A stretch of DNA of 64,000 nt from Savagea serpentis (GTDB lineage Bacteria; Bacillota; Bacilli; Bacillales_A; Planococcaceae), in assembly GCF_015351395.1 (NCBI RefSeq), contig NZ_JADKPV010000001.1, forward strand, positions 496,001 through 560,000, written 5' to 3'. The notes under the pieces were generated by a model. That model saw only the letters and a program-made list of their open reading frames with translations, searched no databases and had not been told where the DNA came from. Shown here one piece after another: positions 16,217-24,871 of this stretch. Position 1 is the first letter of the stretch, and every line of letters starts with the position of its first letter. Position numbers and translations under genes: made by a program.

Positions 16217-17515
16217 TTAAACTGTTTTTACGTTGTTAGACAATCGATCCATCATGTATCCAATCAGTGCTGCGATAAATGCAGGGACGAGCCATGCGAG
16301 TCCAGCGTCGAATAATGGAATCCAAGAAAGGAAAGGCTCAGACCATTTCATATCAATCGATGTAGCGCCAAGTGCATCATAAATACCGAAAAGAATTGCA
16401 ACTGTTACGCTGAATCGGTACATTTGACGGCTATAGCCGAGCATCGGTTGTAATAATGTTAATGTGATTAACATGATGGAAGCTGGATAGATGAAAACGA
16501 GTAACGGAACAGCGATGTTTAATAAGTTTTCGAGTCCGAAGTTCGTAAAGAAAAATCCGATTAAAATAAAGACAATGACATACGTGTGGTAGCTAAATTT
16601 TGGATACAATTTTACGAAAAATTGACTACATGCTGTAATGAGTCCGATCACTGTCGTTAAACATGCGAGTAAGACGATAATTCCGAATACGTAGTTACCA
16701 GACGTTCCGAATAATAGATTAGATGCAGTGACGAGTAAATCAGAACCGTCTCCTGGAGTGCCTTCAAATGGAATGACACGACCGATCCATGCGATTGCAA
16801 GATAAACGAGTCCGAGTCCGATCGCCGCAATGACACCCGCCATCGTCGTCCCTTTAATGAGTTCGCCACGTTCACGAATTCCTGCAAGTTTCAAAGATTC
16901 GATAACGACAATACCAAAAGCAAGTGCCGCAATCGCATCTAGTGTGAAATAACCTTCTAAAAATCCGACTAAAAACGGATGTTCGGAAAAACTTTCACTC
17001 GGTGGTTTTGACGTGTAAGTAAATGTACGCACCGCTTGAATGAATAGTACTGTCAATGTGATCAGTAGTGCCGGAGTTAGCAATTTTCCGACAATATCGA
17101 CTAACTTTTGTGGACGAATACTAACGAAATATGTGGCTAAGAAGAAAATAATAGAAAAAATAAAGAGGTGTATTCCATTCTCTCCAATGATTGGTGCCCA
17201 CCCGAATTTATATCCGATGTTTGCGGCACGTGGAATTGCATAAAAAGGACCGATTGACATATATAGTAATACGGCGAATAAAACACCGAATACAGGACCA
17301 ACTTGTTTCGTAATCGAAAGGAGTCCGTCTTTTGAAATAATTGTCGCAACCACCGCAGCTAATGGTAATAAAATCGCTGTAATCGTAAATCCTAAAATCG
17401 CAGGTGTGAAGGCATCGCCAGAGAAAAATCCGACAGATGGTGGGAAGATTAAGTTACCTGCCCCAAAAAATAAAGAGAAAAGCATAAAGCCAGTGAAAAT
17501 AATTGTTTTGCGCAT
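16217..17515 (-). CDS. brnQ: Branched-chain amino acid transport system II carrier protein
   Basis: This 432-residue membrane protein has about twelve hydrophobic segments. The N-terminal FGAGNLIFPPSVG motif is highly characteristic of the BrnQ/BraB family, sodium or proton symporters for leucine, isoleucine and valine. Length is typical. It stands alone on the minus strand with its own promoter and a terminator shared with aroK. The insertion relative to the Bacillus comG-gcvT order is notable, as the gcvT-gcvP genes usually found here are missing. Confidence 0.92.
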   Translation of the reverse strand: MRKTIIFTGFMLFSLFFGAGNLIFPPSVGFFSGDAFTPAILGFTITAILLPLAAVVATIISKDGLLSITKQVGPVFGVLFAVLLYMSIGPFYAIPRAANIGYKFGWAPIIGENGIHLFIFSIIFFLATYFVSIRPQKLVDIVGKLLTPALLITLTVLFIQAVRTFTYTSKPPSESFSEHPFLVGFLEGYFTLDAIAALAFGIVVIESLKLAGIRERGELIKGTTMAGVIAAIGLGLVYLAIAWIGRVIPFEGTPGDGSDLLVTASNLLFGTSGNYVFGIIVLLACLTTVIGLITACSQFFVKLYPKFSYHTYVIVFILIGFFFTNFGLENLLNIAVPLLVFIYPASIMLITLTLLQPMLGYSRQMYRFSVTVAILFGIYDALGATSIDMKWSEPFLSWIPLFDAGLAWLVPAFIAALIGYMMDRLSNNVKTV

Positions 17516-17551
17516 TTGTTCAAACTCCTTTTCTTTAATAGTTAAAGTTTA

Positions 17552-17580
17552 ATCATGACGCATGCACTCAGTACTGTCAA
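17552..17580 (-). promoter_or_regulatory. Sigma-A-like promoter of brnQ
   Basis: On the minus strand a consensus TTGACA (17575-17580) is followed after 17 bases by CATGAT (17552-17557), 37 bases upstream of the start codon. Confidence 0.55.
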
Positions 17581-17665
17581 CAGCTATTCGGAGATTTTCC
17601 GGATGGCAGGCATCTTTTTTTAAAATAAAACGTACTAATGAATAGAATGAAAGGAAGAGAGAATA

Positions 17666-18235
17666 ATGAAGAAATGGATGCTAATTTTTGCAGTGACAGC
17701 GGGGATTTCTATCACTTGTTATAGCTATACGTATCGAGCGATTGAGAATGAGAAGTCAGGAGACCGGCTCGATGAAAATGTACAAACCGCTATCGTTTTA
17801 GGAGCTAAAATAGAAGAAGATGCAAGTCCCGCTCCAGCACTTAAGGCGCGTTTAGATCGGGTTATCGAGCTATATGAAACAGGGCATATCGAAAAAATCG
17901 TAGTGACAGGAGGGCAGGGAAGTGATGAGCCTGTTACAGAAAGCTCAGCGATGCAACAATATTTAATTGAACACGGTGTATCGAGCGAACAAATTGTGTT
18001 AGAAAGCCGTTCTACGTCGACATACGAGAACCTTGCAAATGCTCGATATGTCATAGAAGAACGTCATGTTTACATCGTATCGAGCGACTTTCATTTGAAA
18101 CGGGCTCGCTATTTAGCTGAGAAAGTAGGGTTTACTCCCGTGATGATCGCGGCACCGACTCCACCTTCTGTAGCGTCGAAAGCTCATGTTCGAGAAACGC
18201 TCGCGTTACTTAAAACTTGGCTCTTCAGAAAATAA
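17666..18235 (+). CDS. YdcF/SanA family protein (DUF218)
   Basis: The 189-residue protein has an N-terminal membrane or signal segment (WMLIFAVTAGISITCYSY), then the DUF218 fold with the motifs VLGAK, LKARLDRVIELYETG, VVTGGQG, ESRSTSTYENL and the catalytic-looking SSDFHLKRA. Relatives (YdcF, ElyC, SanA) affect the cell envelope, with undefined chemistry. It is a single gene, bordered by a minus-strand terminator. A ribosome site aggaagagag precedes the ATG. Confidence 0.85.
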   Translation: MKKWMLIFAVTAGISITCYSYTYRAIENEKSGDRLDENVQTAIVLGAKIEEDASPAPALKARLDRVIELYETGHIEKIVVTGGQGSDEPVTESSAMQQYLIEHGVSSEQIVLESRSTSTYENLANARYVIEERHVYIVSSDFHLKRARYLAEKVGFTPVMIAAPTPPSVASKAHVRETLALLKTWLFRK

Positions 18236-18238
18236 AAA

Positions 18239-18272
18239 ATCCTTAAAAATGAGAAGTTTCACTTTTAAGGAT
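18239..18272 (-). terminator. Intrinsic terminator of the yqhL-like gene
   Basis: A 10-bp stem (18239-18248 with 18263-18272) is followed on the minus strand by a T-rich run, 9 bases after the rhodanese-like gene ends. It may also stop the converging DUF218 transcript. Confidence 0.75.
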
Positions 18273-18280
18273 GGCATGCA

Positions 18281-18688
18281 TTAATTTTTAGTTTTTACTT
18301 TTCCTGTCCACGTACGGAACCCACCGTTTAGTTGATAAAGTTGTGTATATCCTTTTTTCTTTAAAAATAAAGCGGTACGTGAGCTTTTTCCTGTGTTTTG
18401 ATCGTATAAGTAAACAGGTTGGTCAGGACGGATTTCTTTATAGCGTTGGCGCAATTGACTGTACGGAATGTTACGCGCTCCTAAAATATGTCCTGCTTTA
18501 AAGTCTTTCGGTTCGCGAACATCGATGAGTTGTGCTTTTCGATAACCTTCTATAAATTGCTCCTGCGTTAAGTTTGTGACCGCTTTATTCAAGCGCACAT
18601 ACGTAATGATGAAATAAATGATAATGGCAATCGCCAAACCAATGAAAAATTGTAATGTTGTCACCGTCTGTTCCTCCTTCATATTCAT
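18281..18688 (-). CDS. yqhL: Membrane-anchored rhodanese-like protein (YqhL-like), no catalytic Cys
   Basis: The 135-residue protein has one N-terminal membrane helix (LQFFIGLAIAIIIYFIITYV) and a cytoplasmic rhodanese domain with QLIDVREPKDFKAGHILGARN and LNGGFRTWTG. At the active-site loop (YLYDQNTGKSSRTA), where a Cys normally carries the sulfur, there is Asp, and I find no other Cys in the domain. Sulfurtransferase activity is therefore unlikely, and a binding or regulatory role is inferred. It diverges from lipM, as in Bacillus subtilis. Confidence 0.87.
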   Translation of the reverse strand: MNMKEEQTVTTLQFFIGLAIAIIIYFIITYVRLNKAVTNLTQEQFIEGYRKAQLIDVREPKDFKAGHILGARNIPYSQLRQRYKEIRPDQPVYLYDQNTGKSSRTALFLKKKGYTQLYQLNGGFRTWTGKVKTKN

Positions 18689-18766
18689 TGTCTATTATAA
18701 TGATAAGATGGCATACATTCAACGAGTTTGTTAAAATTAGTAGGAATTACAGAAGGAGTGACGAGC

Positions 18767-19594
18767 ATGAACAAAAATTGGAACTACTTATATACGGGAA
18801 AACGTTCCGCTTCGTACAATATGGCATTGGATGAAGCGTTATTAGAGTGGCATAGTAAAGGAGAAATTGGCCCTGTTTTACGCTTTTTTGAATGGGAACC
18901 GGCCACGTTATCAATCGGTTATTTTCAACGGATTAAAAAGGAAATTGATTTAGAAAGAGTGAGTCAGCTTGGACTCGGTCTCGTACGTCGTCCGACAGGC
19001 GGGCGTGGCGTTTTACATGAACATGAATTGACATATAGTGTCATCGTGAGTGAAGAAGGGATGCCTGAAACGGTCACAGAAGCATATCGTGTGATTTCAG
19101 GTGGTGTACTGCAAGGATTTTTAAATTTAGGACTGGACGCTTCGTTCTCTGTTCCAGATACAGAAGAAGCACGTGCGGATTTAAAACGTCCGAAGTCGGC
19201 GGTGTGTTTTGATACGCCGAGTTGGTATGAGCTCGTCGTGGAAGGAAAGAAAGTGGCGGGAAGTGCTCAAACACGTCAAAAAGGGGTCATTTTACAACAT
19301 GGGGCGATTTTAGTGTCGCTCGACATTGAAAAATTAGTTTCTCTTTTTATTTTTAAAAGTGAAGAAGAGAGAGAACAAACATTACGCAGCTTGCCGGAAC
19401 GCGCAGTATCCATCGAGCAATTAACATCGCGTCCAATCACGATTGAAGAATGTATCGTGGCATTCCGTGAAGGTTTTCAGCAAGCGCTCGATCTTCAGTT
19501 GACGCCGATGGTTTTAACAGAAGAGCAAGAAGCTTATGTAGCGCAATTAGAACGCGAAAAGTATGCGAACGATGAATGGACGTATCGCCGTTAA
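18767..19594 (+). CDS. lipM: Octanoyl-[ACP]:GcvH octanoyltransferase LipM
   Basis: The 275-residue protein belongs to the biotin/lipoate protein ligase fold, with RRPTGGRGVLHE and KVAGSAQ motifs and a conserved Cys in the SAVCFDTPS segment that serves as the acyl-carrying nucleophile in LipM. It moves octanoyl from acyl carrier protein to GcvH, the first step of lipoate assembly in Bacillus. The ATG at 18767 is preceded by aaggagtg; a longer in-frame start at 18728 is rejected. The order yqhL-lipM matches B. subtilis yqhL-yqhM. Confidence 0.9.
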   Translation: MNKNWNYLYTGKRSASYNMALDEALLEWHSKGEIGPVLRFFEWEPATLSIGYFQRIKKEIDLERVSQLGLGLVRRPTGGRGVLHEHELTYSVIVSEEGMPETVTEAYRVISGGVLQGFLNLGLDASFSVPDTEEARADLKRPKSAVCFDTPSWYELVVEGKKVAGSAQTRQKGVILQHGAILVSLDIEKLVSLFIFKSEEEREQTLRSLPERAVSIEQLTSRPITIEECIVAFREGFQQALDLQLTPMVLTEEQEAYVAQLEREKYANDEWTYRR

Positions 19595-19604
19595 TTCGAC
19601 CATC

Positions 19605-19652
19605 AAAAATGGCATGAAATCAAAGTAATCATTTGATTTCATGCCATTTTTT
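19605..19652. terminator. Bidirectional intrinsic terminator, lipM/capA-like
   Basis: A 20-bp perfect stem (19605-19624 with 19632-19651) with a 7-nt loop has A-runs and T-runs on opposite sides. It serves the converging lipM and CapA-like genes. Confidence 0.9.
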
Positions 19653-20814
19653 ATTCCCAACTCGTCGTCCCTACAATTTCTTCCACTTTGTCTACGGTAT
19701 AACCGAGTACATTGCCGACATCCGCTAAGGAGCGGACGCGTAAGCGTGCTTTTTTTTCATTTGGAAATTGCATATCTTGCGTAACGGCCGTCGGGTGAAG
19801 ATGCGCATCATTTATTTGAATCGTGACGTCATCGCCTTGCTGAATTTTAGTAAGTGAAACGCGAGCGATGCCGCCGATATTCGTTCCAGCCCATGGTTGA
19901 GCAGAATAAAAATTGCCGAGAGAGTAGAAGACAGGACGTTCATTGACGAATTGCATCGGTTGTAAAACGTGGGTATGGTGCCCGAAAATAATATCAGCAC
20001 CTGCTTCTGTAAAGCGTTCGCTTAAACGTCTTTGAAGTTCTGTTGTTTCATGGGAATATTCGGTGCCCCAATGCAAAGATAAAACAGTCACATCTGCAAG
20101 TTCCTTCATCTTTGCTAAGTCACGAACGACTCGTTTTTCTTCAATGATATTGATTAAGTATTGTTTGCCATCAGGGTGGGATTGTTTGTACAGATTCGTA
20201 CCATATGTGTAAGCGAGTATTCCTACTTTTACTCCTTCTACGTCAACGACGCGCATTTCGGCTAAATCTTCTTCCGATGCAAATGCACCTGTATAGGGAA
20301 GATCGTATTCTTTAAATGTAGCGATCGTGCTTTGGAGTTGACGCTCCCCGTGATCTAACACGTGATTGTTCGCAATTGATGCGAAATGAACCCCACTGTT
20401 GATGAGCGCGGGAACGATGGCTTTTGGACTGTTGAATTTCGGATAGCCACTTAATCCGAGCTCTTGTCCTCCTGGTAATGATTCGATATTTGCTAATAAA
20501 AAGTCCATATCTTGTAATTGTTTTTTAACATCGTTAAAAGCAAAATGATAGTCACCATAATAAAGCATTGGCTCATGTAACAGTATGTCCCCAATCATGC
20601 CGATTGTAATCGTTGTCTCGCTCCTTTTTTCTGTGACAGGCTCTTCTTTTTTCGGCGGAAGAGGTTTGGATAAACTTGTTTCCAAAGGGGGTGAAGCTTC
20701 GAATTCCTTCGGAGCGACGAGACTTTGTTCTTTCCATGCTAAATAGGAAAAAAGGAGAGTTAAAGAGACAGCAAATAGTGTAATAATTGCTGAAATAGCA
20801 TAATAACGTTTCAT
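19651..20814 (-). CDS. CapA-family metallophosphatase-like membrane-anchored protein
   Basis: From the start codon at 20812-20814 (good gaggtg site) the product has 387 residues. An N-terminal membrane helix at about 5-27 is followed by a Pro/Glu-rich linker to about 65, then a CapA/PgsA-type calcineurin-like domain. That domain has IGMIGDILLHEP, NIESLPGG, ASIANNHVLDHGE, LSLHWGTEY and IIFGHHTHVLQP motifs. Family members act in poly-gamma-glutamate capsule synthesis, but the companion capB/capC genes are not here, so the role is open. The frame extends 35 residues upstream without a ribosome site. Confidence 0.87.
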   Translation of the reverse strand: MKRYYAISAIITLFAVSLTLLFSYLAWKEQSLVAPKEFEASPPLETSLSKPLPPKKEEPVTEKRSETTITIGMIGDILLHEPMLYYGDYHFAFNDVKKQLQDMDFLLANIESLPGGQELGLSGYPKFNSPKAIVPALINSGVHFASIANNHVLDHGERQLQSTIATFKEYDLPYTGAFASEEDLAEMRVVDVEGVKVGILAYTYGTNLYKQSHPDGKQYLINIIEEKRVVRDLAKMKELADVTVLSLHWGTEYSHETTELQRRLSERFTEAGADIIFGHHTHVLQPMQFVNERPVFYSLGNFYSAQPWAGTNIGGIARVSLTKIQQGDDVTIQINDAHLHPTAVTQDMQFPNEKKARLRVRSLADVGNVLGYTVDKVEEIVGTTSWE

Positions 20815-20929
20815 ACATTCACCTCGTGAAATAGTAAACAAATCATAGAGCATTATACATGAAAAGAGTTGGGAAAACATCAGAAAATGGTAAAAGGTTG
20901 TAATGAAAGTCTTTTTCATAATAAAAAAA

Positions 20930-20968
20930 CTGGAGTGTCCTCAATTTTTTAAATTGAGAGCATTCCAG
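20930..20968 (-). terminator. Intrinsic terminator of the yqhQ gene
   Basis: Nested stems CTGGAGTG/CATTCCAG and CTCAATTT/AAATTGAG are followed on the minus strand by seven T. It lies 10 bases beyond the end of yqhQ. Confidence 0.85.
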
Positions 20969-20977
20969 TGAGGCCAG

Positions 20978-21961
20978 TTATATTTCGTTATTAATTTGGG
21001 GAAGTGTCACTTCTTCATCAATCGTGACAGGAACATCATCGAATGCGTGGAGCCCGACTCGTTCAACTTCACGCAATTTATTGAATGAAGCGATCGCGAC
21101 TTCGACTTGTTCGTCATCGGGCTCTTTTGTCGTAATGAGTTGTAGCCATAATCCAGGGTAGCCGATGACCTTTAAGACAGGGACGTTTCGTACAGCATTC
21201 GTGAGTTGTAATACTTCGAACGATACGCCGAGTACGACAGGGATGAGAAGGATGCGGTTTGTAATGCGCAACCAAAGTGGGTCATGTGGAACGAGGAAGT
21301 AAATAAACATCCCGACGATGACCGTGAATAAAATGAAGCTACTTCCACAACGATAATGCAAGCGTGAAGCCGCTTGAACATTTTTCACTGTTAATTCTTT
21401 ACCTGCTTCAAACGCATTGATGACTTTATGTTCTGCTCCATGATATTGGAATACCCGTTTAATGAGTGGTGTCATCGAAATTAAGCTAATATACCCGAGC
21501 AACAAAGCGAGTTTGAAAGATGTTTCAATCAATACTTGGGCTGTTTTTCCAGGAGCGACGGATTGAAAGAGTTGCGCGAGGAAGACAGGAACGAGCGTGA
21601 AGACGAATTTTCCGAATAAAAAGGAGAGGACTGTGACGACGGCTACACCTAAAATCATCGCAAGTTTAGAGGGCTCTTCTTCTACAATCTCTTCATTCGG
21701 GTCGACATCGTATCGGTCGCTTGAGAAATTTAAATGTTTTGAGCCTAAAATAGCAGATTCGAAAAGGGCAACGACACCTCTTAAAAAAGGAATTTTTTTA
21801 AGTTTTTGCATCGTAGGATTTGATTTTTTCTTCGCATAAAAATAATCGAGTGTGTCATCATTTCTTCGGATTGCGGTTACCGTATGTTCACGACTTCCGA
21901 ACATGACACCTTCTACTAGCGCTTGACCACCATATGTGGGGCAAGATTGTTCTTTGGCCAT
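20978..21961 (-). CDS. yqhQ: DUF1385 membrane protein YqhQ
   Basis: The 327-residue protein begins with the DUF1385 signature YGGQALVEGVMFGS and continues with about four to five membrane segments (about 95-140, 145-165, 205-250). A RVFQYHGAEHKVINAFEAG motif rich in His and Glu and a HYRCGSSFILF motif are typical of the family. Function is unknown, although the conserved polar motif suggests an enzyme or metal site. It lies next to aroQ in divergent orientation, as yqhQ does in Bacillus. The ribosome site is aggtgac. Confidence 0.9.
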   Translation of the reverse strand: MAKEQSCPTYGGQALVEGVMFGSREHTVTAIRRNDDTLDYFYAKKKSNPTMQKLKKIPFLRGVVALFESAILGSKHLNFSSDRYDVDPNEEIVEEEPSKLAMILGVAVVTVLSFLFGKFVFTLVPVFLAQLFQSVAPGKTAQVLIETSFKLALLLGYISLISMTPLIKRVFQYHGAEHKVINAFEAGKELTVKNVQAASRLHYRCGSSFILFTVIVGMFIYFLVPHDPLWLRITNRILLIPVVLGVSFEVLQLTNAVRNVPVLKVIGYPGLWLQLITTKEPDDEQVEVAIASFNKLREVERVGLHAFDDVPVTIDEEVTLPQINNEI

Positions 21962-22119
21962 ATTGTCACCTACTTTAATCTAATGTATTCGTTCATTGTA
22001 CTAAAAAATGACCCGAACGACTACTCATAACGCTTTTCATTCTGAAAAAACTGAAAAGCATTTCAACGACTACGAGAGTATGATAAAATAAATGAGATGA
22101 ATAAAAGGGGTGGACACAT

Positions 22120-22563
22120 ATGCGTATACTCGTTTTAAACGGGCCGAACTTAAATCGACTCGGAAAACGCGAACCACATATTTACGGTCATGAAACATTA
22201 CAGATGATCGAAGAGAAAATTGTTCACTATGCAACAGAGCGGAACATTGAAGTACAATGTTTGCAGTCGAACCGAGAATATGAACTCGTCGAAGCGATTC
22301 ACCGTGCAGAAGATGAATCTTTCGACGGAATCATCATTAACCCAGCAGCATTCACCCATTACAGTATCGCGATTCGCGATGCGCTCAGTGGTGTTTCCGT
22401 GCCTGCGGTAGAGGTGCATATTTCAAACGTACATACGCGCGAATCATTTCGCACGAATTCGGTCACAGCACCCGCTTGCATCGGTCAGCTGACTGGTTTT
22501 GGCTCAAACGGCTACTTATTAGCACTTCAAGCGCTCATACAACTAAAGGAGGACGCCAATTGA
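22120..22563 (+). CDS. aroQ: 3-dehydroquinate dehydratase, type II
   Basis: The 147-residue enzyme converts 3-dehydroquinate to 3-dehydroshikimate. Type II motifs are clear: LNGPNLNRLGKREP at the start, QSNREYELV, NPAAFTHYSIA with the catalytic His region, and VEVHISN. The catalytic Tyr lies in HIYGHETL. It overlaps the next gene by 4 bases (TTGA), so the two are co-translated, as with yqhS-yqhT. A strong ggggtgg ribosome site is present. Confidence 0.95.
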   Translation: MRILVLNGPNLNRLGKREPHIYGHETLQMIEEKIVHYATERNIEVQCLQSNREYELVEAIHRAEDESFDGIIINPAAFTHYSIAIRDALSGVSVPAVEVHISNVHTRESFRTNSVTAPACIGQLTGFGSNGYLLALQALIQLKEDAN

Positions 22564-23618
22564 AATTACAACGATTACGTCAATTGTTAGCAGAGAAAGA
22601 AGTAGAAGCATTACTTATTACAAATCCGTACAACCGTCGCTATATGACAGGGTTTACAGGATCAGCAGGAATCGCCATCGTCTCTCAAGACGATGCGGTA
22701 TTTATTACGGATTTCCGTTACACTGAACAAGCGGCAGAGCAAGTGAAAGATTTCCGCATCGTGCAACATACGAAGACGATCTTCGAAGAAGCAGGCGCTC
22801 AATTAAAAGAGATGAATGTCCAAACGCTCGGCTTCGAGAAAGACAATCTTACGTACGGTTTAATGGAATTGTACGACAGTCAAACAGATGCGAAACTCGT
22901 TCCCGTTTCAGGTTTAGTCGAACAGCTCCGCATCATTAAAACGGACGAAGAACTCGTTATTTTACAACAAGCAGCGGACATTGCGGACAAAACGTATGAA
23001 TACATTTGTACGAAAATTCGTGCAGGTGTAACAGAGCTTGAAATTGCGAACGAAATGGAATTTTACATGCGCAAACTCGGCGCGACACAGTCATCATTTG
23101 ACACGATCGTCGCAAGCGGTGTGCGCGGGGCTTTACCACACGGTGTCGCATCGAATAAAGTAATTGAAGAAGGCGATATGATTACGCTTGATTTCGGTGC
23201 TTTATACAATGGGTATATTTCTGACATGACACGCACAGTTGCAGTAGGTGAACCTTCTGAACAGATGAAAGAAATTTATCAAATCGTTTTAGATTCACAG
23301 TTGCTCGGCGTTGAAAAAATCGGTCCGAACATGACAGGTAAAGAAGCGGATGCAATCGTACGCGACTACATTACCGAAAAAGGATACGGCGAACAATTCG
23401 GTCACTCAACAGGTCACGGAATTGGACTGGAAGTTCATGAAAATCCGTCACTTTCTTTCCGCTCTGACACTGTACTCGTACCGAATATGTGTGTTACAGT
23501 AGAACCTGGTATTTATGTGCCGAATGTCGGAGGCGTCCGCATTGAAGATGATCTCGTCATCACAGAAGATGGCAACCGTCGCTTAACGAAATCTTCAAAA
23601 GAATTACGCATATTATAA
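22560..23618 (+). CDS. Xaa-Pro aminopeptidase/dipeptidase, M24 family (YqhT-like)
   Basis: The 352-residue protein has an N-terminal creatinase-like domain (to about 125) and a C-terminal pita-bread metallopeptidase. Metal ligands are visible in TLDFGALYNGYISDMTRT (two Asp), HSTGHGIGLEVHE (His), VTVEPGIYVP (Glu) and VRIEDDLVIT (Glu). It removes residues before proline. The start is TTG 22560 behind aaaggagg; the longer frame back to 22476 overlaps aroQ and has no ribosome site. It precedes efp, whose polyproline-stalling role is a fitting neighbour. Confidence 0.92.
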   Translation: MKLQRLRQLLAEKEVEALLITNPYNRRYMTGFTGSAGIAIVSQDDAVFITDFRYTEQAAEQVKDFRIVQHTKTIFEEAGAQLKEMNVQTLGFEKDNLTYGLMELYDSQTDAKLVPVSGLVEQLRIIKTDEELVILQQAADIADKTYEYICTKIRAGVTELEIANEMEFYMRKLGATQSSFDTIVASGVRGALPHGVASNKVIEEGDMITLDFGALYNGYISDMTRTVAVGEPSEQMKEIYQIVLDSQLLGVEKIGPNMTGKEADAIVRDYITEKGYGEQFGHSTGHGIGLEVHENPSLSFRSDTVLVPNMCVTVEPGIYVPNVGGVRIEDDLVITEDGNRRLTKSSKELRIL

Positions 23619-23663
23619 TCGGATTATCCGAAAATTACGAATGAACATAAAGGTGGAGACAAT

Positions 23664-24221
23664 ATGATTTCAGTAAACGAATTTCGTACAGGATTAACAA
23701 TCGAAGTAGATGGAGATATTTGGCGCGTACTTGAGTTCCAACACGTAAAGCCAGGTAAAGGAGCAGCTTTCGTTCGTTCGAAACTCCGTAACCTCCGTAA
23801 CGGCAACATTCAAGAAAAAACATTCCGCGGTGGCGAAAAAGTAAATCGTGCACAAATCGACAACCGTAAAATGCAATATTTATACGCGAACGGCGACGCG
23901 CACGTTTTCATGGATAACGAAACGTACGACCAAATTGAAATTCCATCAGATAAAATTGAGTACGAATTAAAATTCTTGCTTGAAAATATGGAAGTTTCAA
24001 TTATGCAATACGAAGGCGAAGTACTCGGTGTTTCTTTACCTGTAACCGTTACGCTTGAAGTAGCAGAAACAGAGCCAGGCATTAAAGGAGATACAGCGAG
24101 CGGTGGTTCTAAACCAGCGAAAATGGAAACAGGACTCGTCGTCCAAGTGCCGTTTTTCGTCAACGCTGGCGATAAATTAGTGATCAATACTGAAGAAGGC
24201 GAATACGTTTCACGCGCTTAA
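23664..24221 (+). CDS. efp: Translation elongation factor P
   Basis: The 185-residue protein matches EF-P in length and in its three beta-barrel domains. It starts [18 protein letters not shown]. The KPGKG loop carries the modifiable Lys32, flanked by [17 protein letters not shown], and later come [16 protein letters not shown] and [11 protein letters not shown] motifs. It rescues ribosomes stalled at consecutive prolines. An aaaggtgga ribosome site precedes the ATG. In Bacillus subtilis the spoIIIA operon follows; here a terminator and then accB come directly after. Confidence 0.96.
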   Translation: MISVNEFRTGLTIEVDGDIWRVLEFQHVKPGKGAAFVRSKLRNLRNGNIQEKTFRGGEKVNRAQIDNRKMQYLYANGDAHVFMDNETYDQIEIPSDKIEYELKFLLENMEVSIMQYEGEVLGVSLPVTVTLEVAETEPGIKGDTASGGSKPAKMETGLVVQVPFFVNAGDKLVINTEEGEYVSRA

Positions 24222-24236
24222 TTCCAAAATAAAAGA

Positions 24237-24271
24237 CTCACCTTTTCATACTTTGAGAAGGTGAGCAATTT
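24237..24271 (+). terminator. Intrinsic terminator after efp
   Basis: An 8-bp stem CTCACCTT/AAGGTGAG (24237-24244 with 24258-24265) is followed shortly by a T run. Confidence 0.82.
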
Positions 24272-24355
24272 TTTACAGAAAAAAGTGGTATGACCACTCG
24301 AAAACAGGTACAATGTAAAAAGAATAAATTTCTTGAAATTAAAGGAGCGAACAAT

Positions 24356-24859
24356 ATGTTAAAAGTAGAAGATATTCGTGCGATTATCGAGGCAGTTGAT
24401 CAATCGTCATTAACGAGCTTTAAATTTAAGCAAGACGGAGTAAAATTACACATTTCGAAAAAAGCGGGAGAAGTACAAGTTGTGCAACAAGTCGTTCAAG
24501 AACAAGCGCAACCAGCACCTGTTAAAACGGAAGCGCCAGCTGTAGCAGTGACGAATGCACCTGTACAAGAAGCGCCTGTGCCAGTACAAGAAGAAGTGGA
24601 AGCACCCAGTGAAGAAGGTTTAGTGGAAATCGTATCGCCGATGGTCGGTACATTTTACGCAGCAGCATCACCTGAAGCGGATAATTATGTCGCAGTCGGC
24701 GATCGTGTGACGGAAACGTCGATCGTTTGTATCGTAGAAGCGATGAAATTATTCAATGAGATTGAAGCGGAAGTAAATGGAGAAATCGTTGACATTTTAG
24801 TAGAAGATGGTCAACTCGTCGAATATGGACAACCACTCTTTTTAGTACGTCCGAATTAA
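24356..24859 (+). CDS. accB: Biotin carboxyl carrier protein of acetyl-CoA carboxylase
   Basis: From ATG 24356 (aaaggag upstream) the product has 167 residues. The N-terminal domain to about 40 (KVEDIRAIIEAVDQSSL) is typical of BCCP, then comes a Pro/Ala/Gln-rich linker, then a biotinyl domain with VEAMKLF, in which Lys131 is biotinylated. It carries carboxyl groups from AccC to the transferase in fatty acid synthesis. The frame could extend to 24290 but without a ribosome site. It forms an operon with accC 12 bases away. Confidence 0.95.
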   Translation: MLKVEDIRAIIEAVDQSSLTSFKFKQDGVKLHISKKAGEVQVVQQVVQEQAQPAPVKTEAPAVAVTNAPVQEAPVPVQEEVEAPSEEGLVEIVSPMVGTFYAAASPEADNYVAVGDRVTETSIVCIVEAMKLFNEIEAEVNGEIVDILVEDGQLVEYGQPLFLVRPN

Positions 24860-24871
24860 GGAGGAACTGTT

